Shown piece after piece: positions 42,620 to 52,338 of a DNA stretch of 64,000 nt (its first letter is position 1; each line of letters opens with the position of its first letter). The DNA lies in the NCBI RefSeq assembly GCF_002797675.1, contig NZ_PGEX01000001.1, positions 868,001 to 932,000 on the forward strand. Direction: 5' to 3'. The translations under genes and the position numbers were made by a program. Origin of the DNA: Hallerella succinigenes. Lineage in GTDB: Bacteria > Fibrobacterota > Fibrobacteria > Fibrobacterales > Fibrobacteraceae. Below the pieces are notes generated by a model that saw only the letters and a program-made list of their open reading frames with translations, was not told the origin of the DNA and made no database searches.

Positions 42620-42648
42620 TTGACACGCCCCAAAAATCTTTTTACTAT
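42620..42648 (+). promoter_or_regulatory. Promoter of tRNA-Val
   Basis: A consensus -35 TTGACA at 42620-42625 and a -10 TACTAT at 42643-42648 are 17 nt apart and end 13 nt before the tRNA. Confidence 0.7.
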
Positions 42649-42661
42649 TGGGCTACCCTAC

Positions 42662-42735
<74 letters not shown>

Positions 42736-42738
42736 CGC

Positions 42739-42770
42739 AAACTCCGCTTCAAAGCGGAGTTTTTCTTTTT
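42739..42770 (+). terminator. Intrinsic terminator after tRNA-Val
   Basis: The stem ACTCCGCT/AGCGGAGT with a TCAA loop is followed by TTTTTCTTTTT. Confidence 0.85.
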
Positions 42771-42880
42771 AAGCCAAATTTTCAAATCCATCATTCCAAG
42801 CAAAGCTCCTTTTTACCTAATCCTTTAAAACAAAAAGATCCCGGCCTTTTGACCGGAATCTTTTGAATTCCAAACCTGGA

Positions 42881-44470
42881 TTACTTTGCAGCAGCGGAGT
42901 CTGCAAGTACAGCAGCGGTATCGTCGCTGAGCACCACCGTCGTATCAGCCGGAGCAGCCTGAGCTGCGACAGCCGCAGCAGGAGCAGGAGCGACCGCAGC
43001 GGTCTTTTCCGTCGTCGGCACGACCTTCAACTTCGGTTCGCCGAAGAATTGAAGCTTGGCGAGCATGAACATCATCACATAGACGAGGATCAAGCCGGCA
43101 ATACCGAGAATGATACCGGACTTAGCCATGCCGTTCGTATCCACAAAACCCGTCGCGTGAGCAAGAGCGTTAGGCGGTGTAGAAATCGGCATACTCATAC
43201 CAAGAGAGCTTGCAAAAGCCACGGCCACGAGCAAGGCGGTCACGCCACCGAGCGGAGCAAGGTTGTCTGCGCAGTTCACACCCACCACGATCAGAATCGG
43301 GACAAGGAGAGCTGCCGTAGCAGAATGGCTCATGAAGTTTGCCATGAAAAGGCAGATGATGCCGCAGCCCACGAGGAGCGGGAATGCAGGCCAGGTGTCG
43401 AACGGGATAGCGCCGATCAAGTGAGCGGCAAGACCCGTCTTCTGCAGGCCAACGCCAAGAGCGAAGCCACCGGCCACAAGCCAGAGAACGTCCCAGCTCA
43501 TCGAGTTCAAATCCTTCTTCGTAATCACACCCGTGAGGGCAAAGACGGCGATAGGAATCATTGCAATCGCATAGTCGTTCACACCGTGAACGCCCTTACC
43601 GACGAGCCACAAAACAACGCACAAAGCAAAGGTCAAGTACACAACAATCGCGCGCGGGCTCTTATCAAATCCATCTGCGCCATCGATCTTCAAATCCATG
43701 GTCTTCGCAGAAATCGGGTAGATCTTCATGATCAAGAACCAAGCGATGAGCATCATCACGATCACATACGGAACACCAAAAGCCATCCACTGGCCAAAGG
43801 AAACGCTATAGCCAGCTTCGTTCAAAGCGCCGAGAGCGATGGTGTTCGGAGGCGTACCAATCGGGGTACCCATACCACCGATGTTTGCACCGACCGGAAT
43901 CGCAAGTGCAAACGCAGCCCTACCCTTGTCCTTTTCGTCAAAAAGCTTGAGCACTGGAGCGAGAATGGCAAGCATCATCGCAGCGGTAGCGGTATTGCTC
44001 ATGAACATGGAGAACACAGCGGTAATCATCATGAGACCAAGAAGCACGAACTTCGGATTCCTACCGAACGGTCTCAAAAGCACACGGGCCAGGTTCAAGT
44101 CCAACTTATACTTCGTAGCCGCAGCAGCGAGGAAGAATCCGCCGAGGAAGAGCATAATGGTCTGATCCGACCAAGTGTTCATCAAAACCTTGTAGCTGAT
44201 CGGTTCCACGCCTTCAACGCGGAACGGCAAGAACGAGGAGTTCGACAAGGTGAGAATCATCAACACAATCACAAGCGTAGACGTAGTCCAGATCGGAAAC
44301 GGTTGAAGGATCCAGTAAAGTGCCGCCATCACGAAGATAGCGATCACGCGGATTTCAATGGGATTGAGGGTGTTCGGACCATCAATTCCGAGGGCTTCGT
44401 ATGGGACGAAGAGCGCTGCAATTGCGAGAACTGTAGCGATAATGAGTTTGATGAGTTTTGCCTTAGTCAT
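42881..44470 (-). CDS. DASS (SLC13)-family anion transporter
   Basis: The protein has 529 residues and about 12 membrane segments. The two sodium/carboxylate signature loops are MSNTATAAMML near residue 152 and MSHSATAALLVP near 385, matching the SNT motifs of divalent anion:Na+ symporters. Substrates in the family are succinate, malate, citrate or sulfate; a succinate-producing organism could use it for dicarboxylate exchange. The last 50 residues are an unusual Ala-rich tail outside the membrane domain. It has no same-strand partner. Confidence 0.9.
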   Translation of the reverse strand: MTKAKLIKLIIATVLAIAALFVPYEALGIDGPNTLNPIEIRVIAIFVMAALYWILQPFPIWTTSTLVIVLMILTLSNSSFLPFRVEGVEPISYKVLMNTWSDQTIMLFLGGFFLAAAATKYKLDLNLARVLLRPFGRNPKFVLLGLMMITAVFSMFMSNTATAAMMLAILAPVLKLFDEKDKGRAAFALAIPVGANIGGMGTPIGTPPNTIALGALNEAGYSVSFGQWMAFGVPYVIVMMLIAWFLIMKIYPISAKTMDLKIDGADGFDKSPRAIVVYLTFALCVVLWLVGKGVHGVNDYAIAMIPIAVFALTGVITKKDLNSMSWDVLWLVAGGFALGVGLQKTGLAAHLIGAIPFDTWPAFPLLVGCGIICLFMANFMSHSATAALLVPILIVVGVNCADNLAPLGGVTALLVAVAFASSLGMSMPISTPPNALAHATGFVDTNGMAKSGIILGIAGLILVYVMMFMLAKLQFFGEPKLKVVPTTEKTAAVAPAPAAAVAAQAAPADTTVVLSDDTAAVLADSAAAK

Positions 44471-44552
44471 AATCCATCCAGGTTGGAAATAGAGCGACCA
44501 GCTCTATCGAACGACGGGCGCAAATCTAGTTTTTTTAGAAAGTTGTGTAAAG

Positions 44553-47123
44553 CTACAGAATGGTACCGATTCGATCCAAGCGGATCAGCGGCATACCCGC
44601 CTCACGGGCATCCGACAGCGGAATCGAGAAATCCACTTCCCAATCGTTCAGTTCTTCGTCATCCTGCAAAACCTGCTGAATTTTCAAATTTTCAGCGGTC
44701 CACGCAGCTACCGTATGCTTCATCGAACGGCCTTCCACGTCCAAACGGAAGTTTCCATGTTCCGCATGGTATTCGAGCGAAAGGTCTTCCAAGCGCTTTT
44801 CCGTCCAAGGAACCCCTTCGGCATCGGCCAGAAGCACTCCTTCGGGCAAATCTTCCGCAAGAAGATCTAAAGCTTCGCCAAATTGGCGTTTTTGAAGGAA
44901 AGAGAGGAACGAGAAGATGCGGGAACGCGTACTCGCCACAAATTTTTTTCTGTCAAGGGTAACGTCGTTTGCAGCCTCGTCCGCATGGAAAGCCTTTTCC
45001 GGAGCCAGATCTTCCGCGACGAATTCCGGATTTTTGAGTTTTTCCCATTCTTCGAGCAAACTCGAGTCCGTTCTGCGGATCATTTCATCTAGATAGTCCT
45101 GGATTTCCAAAAGTTCGTCGTTTTTGAGCGTATCCGGTACGGTCTGCGTCAAAACCTTATATACATAGTTGATATGACGCAAAAGCAGGGCTTCGGTACG
45201 CGTCAAGCCGTATTTTTTCACATAGCCGCTGAAAGTATCGAAATTTTCGATCATTTCGCGCACGATCGATTTCGGTTCCACATTCAGATCGCCGACCCAA
45301 GGGTGTTCATCCGCAAATTCGTTGAAAGTCGTATAGATGAATTCGCGGAGCGGCTTCGGGTATTCCACCTTGTCGAGCTCTTCCTGGAGCTTGTTGTATT
45401 CCGCATGTTCCGCCTTGAGCTCCGCGTACCGGGCATCCCGAGCCTTGCGAAGTTGTACCCGTAGAATCGGATCCGGATTTTCGACGATCGATTCCACAAG
45501 GGAAATCACGTCCAAAGCGTATTCCGGACTTTCCACATCGAGCTTCGGCAGCGTATCGAGCAGATACAGCGAAAGCGGTTCGTTCATCGCAAAATCGTTC
45601 TGCAGGTCGAGATTCACCCGTACATGCGCCATTCCCGGCTGCGGATTCTTCACAAATTCCACCACGTCCTTTTCGACGAGGGAACGGAACAGCTGGAAAG
45701 CGCGCCCCTTCAATTCTTTTTTGCGACGCGCGCTTTCGTGAGAATCGTCGATAAGCTTTCGCATGGCGCTGCAACCGTCCGTTTTGCGGGAAAGCACATT
45801 GATGAGCATCCCATGCGAAACTTCAAAACGCGACAGCAAAGGTTCGGGCGGTGACGCGATCAAACGCTGATACGTACTTTCGTCCCAGGGAACGTAACCG
45901 TGTTCCGGCGGTTTCCGTTTCACGAACTTTTTCCCGCTCTGCGCAGACTTCGCCGCAAGCTTCGCATTTTCAATCACATGTTCCGGAGCCTGTGCCACGA
46001 CAAAACCGATGTCGTCAAAGCCTTTACGGCCTGCACGTCCTGCTACCTGGTGAAAATCTCTCGCCGCAAGAATCGCGGTCTTATCGCCGCTGTACTTGCA
46101 GAGCTGTGTAAAGAGTACCGTGCGAATCGGAACGTTCACGCCGACGCCGAGCGTATCCGTGCCGCAGATGACTTTCAAAAGTCCCTTCTGCGAAAGCTTT
46201 TCCACAAGGATGCGGTACTTGGGCAAAAGTCCTGCGTGATGCAGGCCGATGCCGACTTTCAAAAAGCGTTTGAATTCCGGACCGTACGGGCTCGAAAAAC
46301 GGAAATGCGCAATTTCCTTGGCAATCGCCGCTTTTTCTTCCTTGGAGCAAAGATTTAAACTGGTAAAGTTCTGCGCGTTTTCTGCGGCAGAAGCCTGTGT
46401 AAAATGCACCACGTAAACAGGCGCCTTGCCTTCGTTTACAAGTCCCTGCACCGTCGAAGAAAGTTCCGTCATCGAATATTTAAAATCGAGAGGCACCGGG
46501 CGCGTCTTGCTCGAAACGGTCACGCATTCCTTGCCGTTCAAATTCGAAAGGACCTGTTCAAAAAAGTCCGTGCGTCCCATCGTCGCCGACATCAGCAAAA
46601 AGCGCGTCTGCGGAAGGGTCAGCAGAGGAACCTGCCAAGCAACGCCGCGTTCCCTGTCGGAATAATAATGGAACTCGTCCATCACGACGTCTTGAATATT
46701 CAATTCAGCCCCTTCGCCGAGCGCACGGTTTTCCAAAATTTCCGCAGTGCAGCAAAGGATCGGAGCCTCCATATTCACTGTCGCATCGCCCGTCGAAAGG
46801 CCCACATTTTCCGGGCCGAATTCTTTACAAAGCGCCATCCATTTTTCATTCACAAGCGCCTTGATGGGACACGTGTACACGGAACGGCGTCCGAGCGAAA
46901 GACTCATAAAATGCATCGCCAAAGCGACCATCGACTTTCCACTTCCCGTCGGCGTATTCAAAATCACATTCTTATCGTCGAAGAGTTCGAGAATCGCATT
47001 CTCTTGCGCCTCGTATAAATCGACGCCGCGTTCTTCGGTCCAAGTGAGAAAACGTCCGAGCAAATCTTCGGAAGAAAGATTTTCGCCCTTTTGCGGAAGA
47101 TAATATTGGAGAGTCTTTGCCAT
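44553..47123 (-). CDS. Ski2-like superfamily 2 helicase (DUF3516-type)
   Basis: The start is taken as ATG 47123 ([10 protein letters not shown]); a TTG 11 codons upstream is less likely. This gives 856 residues. Walker A is [15 protein letters not shown] near 59-73, the Walker B box is DEFH ([11 protein letters not shown]), motif III is [10 protein letters not shown], and the second RecA domain has [10 protein letters not shown] and [15 protein letters not shown]. The long helical C-terminus resembles DUF3516 of actinobacterial and cyanobacterial proteins. It probably unwinds structured RNA. An RRM protein gene lies 98 bp upstream on the same strand. Confidence 0.88.
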   Translation of the reverse strand: MAKTLQYYLPQKGENLSSEDLLGRFLTWTEERGVDLYEAQENAILELFDDKNVILNTPTGSGKSMVALAMHFMSLSLGRRSVYTCPIKALVNEKWMALCKEFGPENVGLSTGDATVNMEAPILCCTAEILENRALGEGAELNIQDVVMDEFHYYSDRERGVAWQVPLLTLPQTRFLLMSATMGRTDFFEQVLSNLNGKECVTVSSKTRPVPLDFKYSMTELSSTVQGLVNEGKAPVYVVHFTQASAAENAQNFTSLNLCSKEEKAAIAKEIAHFRFSSPYGPEFKRFLKVGIGLHHAGLLPKYRILVEKLSQKGLLKVICGTDTLGVGVNVPIRTVLFTQLCKYSGDKTAILAARDFHQVAGRAGRKGFDDIGFVVAQAPEHVIENAKLAAKSAQSGKKFVKRKPPEHGYVPWDESTYQRLIASPPEPLLSRFEVSHGMLINVLSRKTDGCSAMRKLIDDSHESARRKKELKGRAFQLFRSLVEKDVVEFVKNPQPGMAHVRVNLDLQNDFAMNEPLSLYLLDTLPKLDVESPEYALDVISLVESIVENPDPILRVQLRKARDARYAELKAEHAEYNKLQEELDKVEYPKPLREFIYTTFNEFADEHPWVGDLNVEPKSIVREMIENFDTFSGYVKKYGLTRTEALLLRHINYVYKVLTQTVPDTLKNDELLEIQDYLDEMIRRTDSSLLEEWEKLKNPEFVAEDLAPEKAFHADEAANDVTLDRKKFVASTRSRIFSFLSFLQKRQFGEALDLLAEDLPEGVLLADAEGVPWTEKRLEDLSLEYHAEHGNFRLDVEGRSMKHTVAAWTAENLKIQQVLQDDEELNDWEVDFSIPLSDAREAGMPLIRLDRIGTIL

Positions 47124-47221
47124 CGATTTGCAAATTAAAAAAAAGAAAGGTCGCAACTGATGCGGCCTTCCAAACGTTACAGTAAATCAAGCTTTTCGGC
47201 GAATCGAAAAAAAATCCTTTC

Positions 47222-47488
47222 TTAGAAGCGGCGGGGACGCCCTTCGCGCGGACGAGCTTCATTGACGCGGAGCGGACGACCGTTCACTTCCTTGCCATTC
47301 AGCTGTTCGACTGCGTTCAGAGCCACACCGTCGTCTTCGATTTCAACGAAACCGAAGCCCTTGCTGCGACCCGTATCGCGGTCCATGATGATCTTTGCGC
47401 TCTTGATTTCGCCGAACTCTTCGAACAGCTTGCCGAGGTCAGCGTCACGGAATGCAAAGGGGAGATTACCAACATAAATGCTTTTCAT
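47222..47488 (-). CDS. RRM-domain RNA-binding protein
   Basis: The protein has 88 residues and is a single RNA recognition motif. RNP2 is IYVGNL (residues 4-9) and RNP1 is KGFGFVEI (about 44-51), followed by a short Arg-rich tail (RPREGRPRRF). Proteins of this type are common in cyanobacteria and Bacteroidota and often respond to cold. Location next to a Ski2-like helicase suggests a shared role in RNA folding or decay. Confidence 0.93.
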   Translation of the reverse strand: MKSIYVGNLPFAFRDADLGKLFEEFGEIKSAKIIMDRDTGRSKGFGFVEIEDDGVALNAVEQLNGKEVNGRPLRVNEARPREGRPRRF

Positions 47489-47529
47489 AATGAATCCAGG
47501 CTGTTAAATAAGCCTAACAGAATAATAGC

Positions 47530-48420
47530 TCAATTTGAGTCTGGAGAAAAGAATCTTTTTGGAAACAAATGACAAATTTCACAGCGATTCTTGCCCTGTG
47601 AAAGCCCTTCGAAACGGTTTCCCGGGTCCGGACAGGGTTCCGTGGAGCCGTCTGGCAGTATCCAAAGTTCCCTGCCGAAAAAAGGGCAGCATTCTAGCCG
47701 AGGAGCCTCTGTCGCCGGGTAGAGGAACGTTCCTTCAAGCTTGACTGGCAAGCTTTCCACGGCGGAGCGGTCGAAGTAATCCTCCGGCAGAAGTTCTTCG
47801 CGTTCCTTCAAAGCCTGTGAGTGTGAAAGGAAAACGGCCCGGTTGAGCTTCACCCGGTCAAACCCGAGTTCCGCGGCGAGCTCCACAGCCCGTTCGACGT
47901 CCTCCCGGTTTGTTTTACAGACCGCCATCTGCAGGGAAAGTCGCGAGAGATTTTCTGCGGAACCCGGCAAAAGTTTTTGGCGTTCCTCCGCCAAGGTTTT
48001 CAGGTTCTGCAGGTACGTGCTAAAGCACACGTCCGGGCAAAGTATGTCAAAGCTTTTTTGCGAAGTTCCCCAACAGCTCACTTTGATATCGGCGGAAACG
48101 GGGAGCAGTTCCCGCGCCCACGCCAAGGCTCCCTTCCCAGGAAAAGAGCCGTTCGTCGTCACGTTCAGCTTGAGTCCCAGCTCCTGTACCAGACTTTCCA
48201 ATTTTCCAAAATGCGAATAAAGTAACGGCTCGCCCATCGTACTCGGAATGACTTCGCAAATACCGCGAGCGGCGTAAGTGCGCACCGCTTTTTCTGCCAC
48301 TTCCCAAGGCATTTCTCCCTTGCCGTACGAACGACCCCGCTGATGTAAAAAGCACAGGGCGCAGTGCAAATTGCACACGTCCGGATTCGTCAGCAGGGTG
48401 ATGCGCCAAAAGCCGTCCAA
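47530..48420 (-). CDS. Radical SAM protein
   Basis: The protein has 296 residues. The SAM cluster motif is CNLHCALC (Cys16, Cys20, Cys23), followed by a GEPLLYSHF strand and NVTTNGSF. The C-terminal third has extra Cys (ECCPFFGRELWILPDGSTEPCPDP in order ECCPFFG, then TEPCPDP, then CEICHLF), consistent with a second, SPASM-like cluster. Such proteins often modify peptides or act in cofactor assembly, but no precursor peptide gene is evident beside it. The start is tentative because the upstream region has no clear ribosome binding site. Confidence 0.85.
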   Translation of the reverse strand: MDGFWRITLLTNPDVCNLHCALCFLHQRGRSYGKGEMPWEVAEKAVRTYAARGICEVIPSTMGEPLLYSHFGKLESLVQELGLKLNVTTNGSFPGKGALAWARELLPVSADIKVSCWGTSQKSFDILCPDVCFSTYLQNLKTLAEERQKLLPGSAENLSRLSLQMAVCKTNREDVERAVELAAELGFDRVKLNRAVFLSHSQALKEREELLPEDYFDRSAVESLPVKLEGTFLYPATEAPRLECCPFFGRELWILPDGSTEPCPDPGNRFEGLSQGKNRCEICHLFPKRFFSPDSN

Positions 48421-48456
48421 GTCTAAATCCTTTTTCCGTCTCCGTGAATTCTACAA

Positions 48457-48484
48457 AAAAGGCTCCCGCCGTGGGGAGCCTTTT
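48457..48484 (-). terminator. Intrinsic terminator after the Ser-rich lipoprotein gene
   Basis: The stem GGCTCCC/GGGAGCC with a 6-nt loop is flanked by A and T runs. On the minus strand it follows the lipoprotein stop at 48509 and ends in six T. Confidence 0.8.
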
Positions 48485-48508
48485 GCAAGAGAGTTGTAAA
48501 TTCGACGA

Positions 48509-49513
48509 TTAATAAGCACCCAGAATGGTCAACTCAATCGAAACATCCGTTCCCGCTGTCATCGGAGAATGCGGAAGGACCACAAAAAAGCCTTCGCCCG
48601 TTGCCGCGTTGAACTTGGAAGTAATCACCACATAAGACGTCACGAGTTCAAAGTCGCTTGCCGAAATCGTGAGAGCATTCGAGTCATAGCGGAAGTCGCT
48701 CACGTGGCACGGATCATTGAAGGAGACGTAGTCAAAGCCGCTGCGGGTTTCTTCTGCGATCATCGAAGCGTCCACCACGTTGCCATCTTCAATTGCGGCA
48801 TTCGTGTAAAGGACAGCGGCACGAGATTCACGTGCAAGGTAAAGATCGATATCAGCCGCATTTGCCACGAGGTCCGTGCTCAAATACGTCGTCTTAGAAT
48901 CCAGATCTACCGCATTCGCTTCGGTCACAACCGTCGAAAGGGTCACTTCCCAAGAGGTGAGTTCCGGATCTTCAGAAGCTGCCACAGAGCTGCTGGATTC
49001 TTCCGTCGCACATTGACTTGCAGAACGGGTAAAGACTGTCGAATCCTTCGCCACCAACTTCAAATCGTTGTTGTGCCCGTAAACGATCAGGTACACGGTA
49101 AAGGAGCCGCATTCCGCCATCGAGGAAATGTCGAGAGTCGGATTCAACACGGAGCCGATCGAAAGCATCGGAACCGATTCCGTGAGCTGCGTAAAGCTAA
49201 AGTCCGAAGAAGAAGCATAGCCGCTTTCGTTGCCGAGTTTGAACTGCACCGAGTCAATCACGGTCGTCGTGTCAATGCTCAAAACCGCGGCGATCGAGCC
49301 GGTAAACTTCAAAGACGTTGCCGTCGCATAAGCAGCCTTAAAGCTCGAAACCGTAATCAGCGAGTCGCCGTTGGATTCCGGGAGAACGATATGTTCTGCA
49401 CTGCTGCTCGAGCGATCCGACTCCGGACCCGAAGAAGAAGAATCGCTACCGCAAGCGACTAAACCGAAGGACGCAAGCGTACCTAAAGCCAACATCATTT
49501 TTTTGAAATTCAT
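48509..49513 (-). CDS. Ser-rich lipoprotein of unknown function
   Basis: The protein has 334 residues. The lipobox is GLVACGSD (Cys21), followed by SSSSGPESDRSSSS linkers and a second Ser block near 173. Two beta-rich halves each carry Cys residues (MAECGSFTVYL and NDPCHVSDFRY). No enzyme motif was found. It resembles the many Fibrobacter surface lipoproteins built as linker plus beta domains. It has its own terminator. Confidence 0.75.
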   Translation of the reverse strand: MNFKKMMLALGTLASFGLVACGSDSSSSGPESDRSSSSAEHIVLPESNGDSLITVSSFKAAYATATSLKFTGSIAAVLSIDTTTVIDSVQFKLGNESGYASSSDFSFTQLTESVPMLSIGSVLNPTLDISSMAECGSFTVYLIVYGHNNDLKLVAKDSTVFTRSASQCATEESSSSVAASEDPELTSWEVTLSTVVTEANAVDLDSKTTYLSTDLVANAADIDLYLARESRAAVLYTNAAIEDGNVVDASMIAEETRSGFDYVSFNDPCHVSDFRYDSNALTISASDFELVTSYVVITSKFNAATGEGFFVVLPHSPMTAGTDVSIELTILGAY

Positions 49514-49584
49514 AAGACTCCTCGTTGTAATTTCTTAGTGAAAATACACAAATTTTTACACAAAAGAACGAACGTAAAGAGGAA

Positions 49585-51756
49585 TTAATCCTTTCGGTCA
49601 CGGATAATATCGCGCAAACGGGCCGCTTCTTCGAAGTCGAGACGGGCGGCAGCCGCCTTCATCTTCGCTTCGAGTTCTTCAAGTGTCGCACATTCATCCA
49701 AATCGTCTGCCTCCGGCGGACCGGAAAATTCTGATTTTTTGCCTTTTTTGGGCTTTTTGCCCTTGCCCATGATTTCGCCGAGCGGATCGACCATTTCGAG
49801 GTCATCTTCCAGTTTGCGGCTCACGGATTTCGGCACAATTCCATGTTCGGCGTTGAACGTTTCCTGAACTTCTCGACGACGGCGGGTTTCTGCCAGAGCC
49901 TTGTCGAGGCTTTCCGTCATCACGTCCGCAAAAAGGATCACCGTTCCATTCACGTTACGGCTCGCGCGTCCCATCGTCTGAATGAGACTGCGGTAGTTGC
50001 GCAAAAAGCCTTCCTTGTCCGCATCGAGGATGGCGACGAGAGAAACTTCCGGCAGGTCCAAGCCTTCGCGCAAAAGGTTAATGCCGACGAGCACGTCAAA
50101 GTCTCCCTTGCGCAGTCCGCGCAACAGCTTGTGACGTTCCAAGGTTTTGATTTCGCTGTGCAAATAGCGCGCCTTCACGTTCACCGAAATGAGGAAGTCG
50201 GTCAGGTCCTGCGCCATTTTCTTTGTCAGCGTCGTCACCAAGACGCGTTCACCCCGAGCCGTCACTTCCGAAATGCGCTTGAGCAGCACATCCATCTGAC
50301 CCTGCACCGGGTACATTTCGATTTTCGGATCGAGAAGGCCTGTCGGACGGTTGATCTGTTCCACAACCGCGCCGCCCGTTTTTTCAAGTTCATATTCACC
50401 CGGCGTCGCACTCACAAACAGCACCTGCTGCGGATAAATCGCTTCGAATTCATCAAAGTTCATCGGGCGGTTATCCAAAGCACACGGCAAACGGAAGCCG
50501 TACTGCACCAGATTCGTTTTACGGGACTTGTCGCCTTCCGACATGCCACCGATCTGCGGAACGCTCACATGGCTTTCATCGATCATCAAAAGCCAATCTT
50601 CGCCAAAGTAATCGAGCAGCGTAAACGGACGCGTTCCCGGCATGCGCTGTTCCACAATGCGGGAATAATTTTCAATGCCCGAGCAGATGCCCGTGGCACG
50701 GATCATTTCCATATCGTACTTGGTACGGCTTTCCAGGCGAGCTCTCGCGAGCACACGCGCATCCGCTTCCGAAGTGTTGCCCGATTTGCGGAACGAGGCT
50801 TCTTCTTTCGTCAGCTGTTCCAAGCGTTCATTCAGTTCCAACTGAATATCCTGAGCGATGCGTTCGCGCGTATCTTCCCGCGTCACAAAGTGACGGGCAG
50901 GTGCAATGCGAATGTCCGGCAAGGATTCCTTCGCTTCCCCCGTAATCAAGTCAAATCGGCAAATGCGATCGACTTCATCGCCAAAAAGTTCAATCCGGAT
51001 TCCCACGTCATCGTAACTCGGATAAACCTCAATCACGTCACCGCGCACGCGGAACGATCCGCGTTCCAAAGCAAAGTCATTTCGCTGATACTGGATATGT
51101 ACAAGCTGCATCAAAATCGTATCGCGTTCAATCCCCTGCCCCACTTTGAGGCGCACCATCAAATCAAAATATTCCCGCGGAGAGCCCAGGCCGTAAATGC
51201 AACTCACGCTCGCCACGATAATCGTATCACGCCGAGTCAAAAGGTTGCTCGTCGCACGCAAACGGAGCTTGTCGATTTCGTCATTGATCGCCGCGTCTTT
51301 TTCAATATAGGTGTCCGTGTGGACGATGTAAGCTTCCGGCTGGTAGTAGTCGTAGTAGCTCACGAAATATTCCACGGCGTTATTCGGGAAAAACGTTTTA
51401 AATTCCTGATACAGCTGAGCGGCAAGCGTCTTATTATGCGTCAAAACGAGCGTCGGCTTCCCCACGTTCTTAATCACGTTCGCCATGGTAAACGTTTTGC
51501 CGGAACCCGTCACACCGAGCAGGCACTGAAAACGTTCCCCGCGTTCAAAGCCTTCGGTCAAATTCTGAATAGCCGAAGGCTGGTCGCCTGCAGCCCCGTA
51601 TGCACTGTGCAAATCGTAATTCGCACGGGTCGCTTCCAAAAATTGCGGAAGTTCTCCCGGTTTACTCTGTTCTGGGGAAAGCTTTTCAAGGAAAGGTCTT
51701 TGATACGGATCCGGACGGATCGATTTACGTGCACGTGCCATGGCTAAAATGTACAT
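49585..51756 (-). CDS. uvrB: UvrABC helicase subunit B
   Basis: Up to 723 residues; a second in-frame ATG at 51741 (MARARKS) is equally acceptable because no ribosome binding site is clear. Motifs: Walker A GVTGSGKTFTMANV near residue 80, the beta-hairpin YYDYYQPEAYI, Walker B DESHVSVPQIGGM near 340, and helicase motif VI MGRASRN. A C-terminal UVR motif (LEAKMKAAAARLDFEEAARL) binds UvrC. The N-terminus is about 40 residues longer than usual. It loads on damaged DNA with UvrA and recruits UvrC. Confidence 0.96.
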   Translation of the reverse strand: MYILAMARARKSIRPDPYQRPFLEKLSPEQSKPGELPQFLEATRANYDLHSAYGAAGDQPSAIQNLTEGFERGERFQCLLGVTGSGKTFTMANVIKNVGKPTLVLTHNKTLAAQLYQEFKTFFPNNAVEYFVSYYDYYQPEAYIVHTDTYIEKDAAINDEIDKLRLRATSNLLTRRDTIIVASVSCIYGLGSPREYFDLMVRLKVGQGIERDTILMQLVHIQYQRNDFALERGSFRVRGDVIEVYPSYDDVGIRIELFGDEVDRICRFDLITGEAKESLPDIRIAPARHFVTREDTRERIAQDIQLELNERLEQLTKEEASFRKSGNTSEADARVLARARLESRTKYDMEMIRATGICSGIENYSRIVEQRMPGTRPFTLLDYFGEDWLLMIDESHVSVPQIGGMSEGDKSRKTNLVQYGFRLPCALDNRPMNFDEFEAIYPQQVLFVSATPGEYELEKTGGAVVEQINRPTGLLDPKIEMYPVQGQMDVLLKRISEVTARGERVLVTTLTKKMAQDLTDFLISVNVKARYLHSEIKTLERHKLLRGLRKGDFDVLVGINLLREGLDLPEVSLVAILDADKEGFLRNYRSLIQTMGRASRNVNGTVILFADVMTESLDKALAETRRRREVQETFNAEHGIVPKSVSRKLEDDLEMVDPLGEIMGKGKKPKKGKKSEFSGPPEADDLDECATLEELEAKMKAAAARLDFEEAARLRDIIRDRKD

Positions 51757-51851
51757 AAGAAACCAAAAATTTTCACTTTTTGCGTAGACGTTTGGCCTAC
51801 AAAAACGTCTTTAAAGAAGGAGAATTTTCCTTTTTCAACACGGAGGTATGC

Positions 51852-52310
51852 ATGGAAAATCTCGGAAACAAAAAATTATGGCACGAGCCGAAAATCGCCG
51901 TTTTTCTTTCGCGCAAAGCAAAAAGAGAATTTGTTCAAAAAGTTCTCGAATGGGTCAAAGAATCCCCGTCCGAAGTTTGCTTCACGGGGCCATTCCATTC
52001 CCAGGCGGAAAAATGCTTTTTACACTACGTTCTGCAAAACGGCGGCAAGGCGATTTGGCTCCTCGGAAAATCCCTGCCCGAATATTTAAGCCGCGAAGAA
52101 GACCGCGCAATCGACGAAGGCAGACTTTTGATCGCAAGCTTTTTCCATCGGGATCATTTTAACGCGGCGACGAACCGCTTTGTAAACGATATTGCCGCGA
52201 TGCACTCCAAGGCAATCCTTTTTGGACAAATTTCTTACGACAGTTTTCTTTACCCTTTTTATCAAAGGCTTTTGGAAAAACGCAAGGACGATGTCAAATT
52301 GATTTCGTGA
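51852..52310 (+). CDS. Small Rossmann-fold protein, DprA/SLOG-like
   Basis: The ATG at 51852 has GGAGG 5 nt upstream and gives 152 residues; the longer frame upstream has no such site. The order KIAVFLSRKAKREFV, then VCFTGPFHSQAEKCFLHYVL, then GGKAIWLLGKSLPEYL follows the DprA/Smf strand order (SRKAT, G-x-x-x-GID, GGKTIAVLGCG). The nucleotide-binding Gly residues are partly replaced, and the SAM and winged-helix domains of full DprA are absent. It lies between uvrB and recF, both on the other strand. The function is unknown; DNA or nucleotide binding is inferred. Confidence 0.5.
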   Translation: MENLGNKKLWHEPKIAVFLSRKAKREFVQKVLEWVKESPSEVCFTGPFHSQAEKCFLHYVLQNGGKAIWLLGKSLPEYLSREEDRAIDEGRLLIASFFHRDHFNAATNRFVNDIAAMHSKAILFGQISYDSFLYPFYQRLLEKRKDDVKLIS

Positions 52311-52338
52311 ATTCGCTGCGGTAGTCACAATATCCCCT

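Noticed and set aside
42863-44962. A 699-codon plus-strand reading frame
   Set aside because: It is antisense to the DASS transporter gene, whose helices and SNT motifs are clear. The predicted protein is rich in Arg/His/Glu and has no family features, as expected from codon-biased antisense DNA.
49843-51747. A 634-codon plus-strand reading frame
   Set aside because: Antisense to uvrB, which has all helicase motifs. The frame is low-complexity and has no ribosome binding site.
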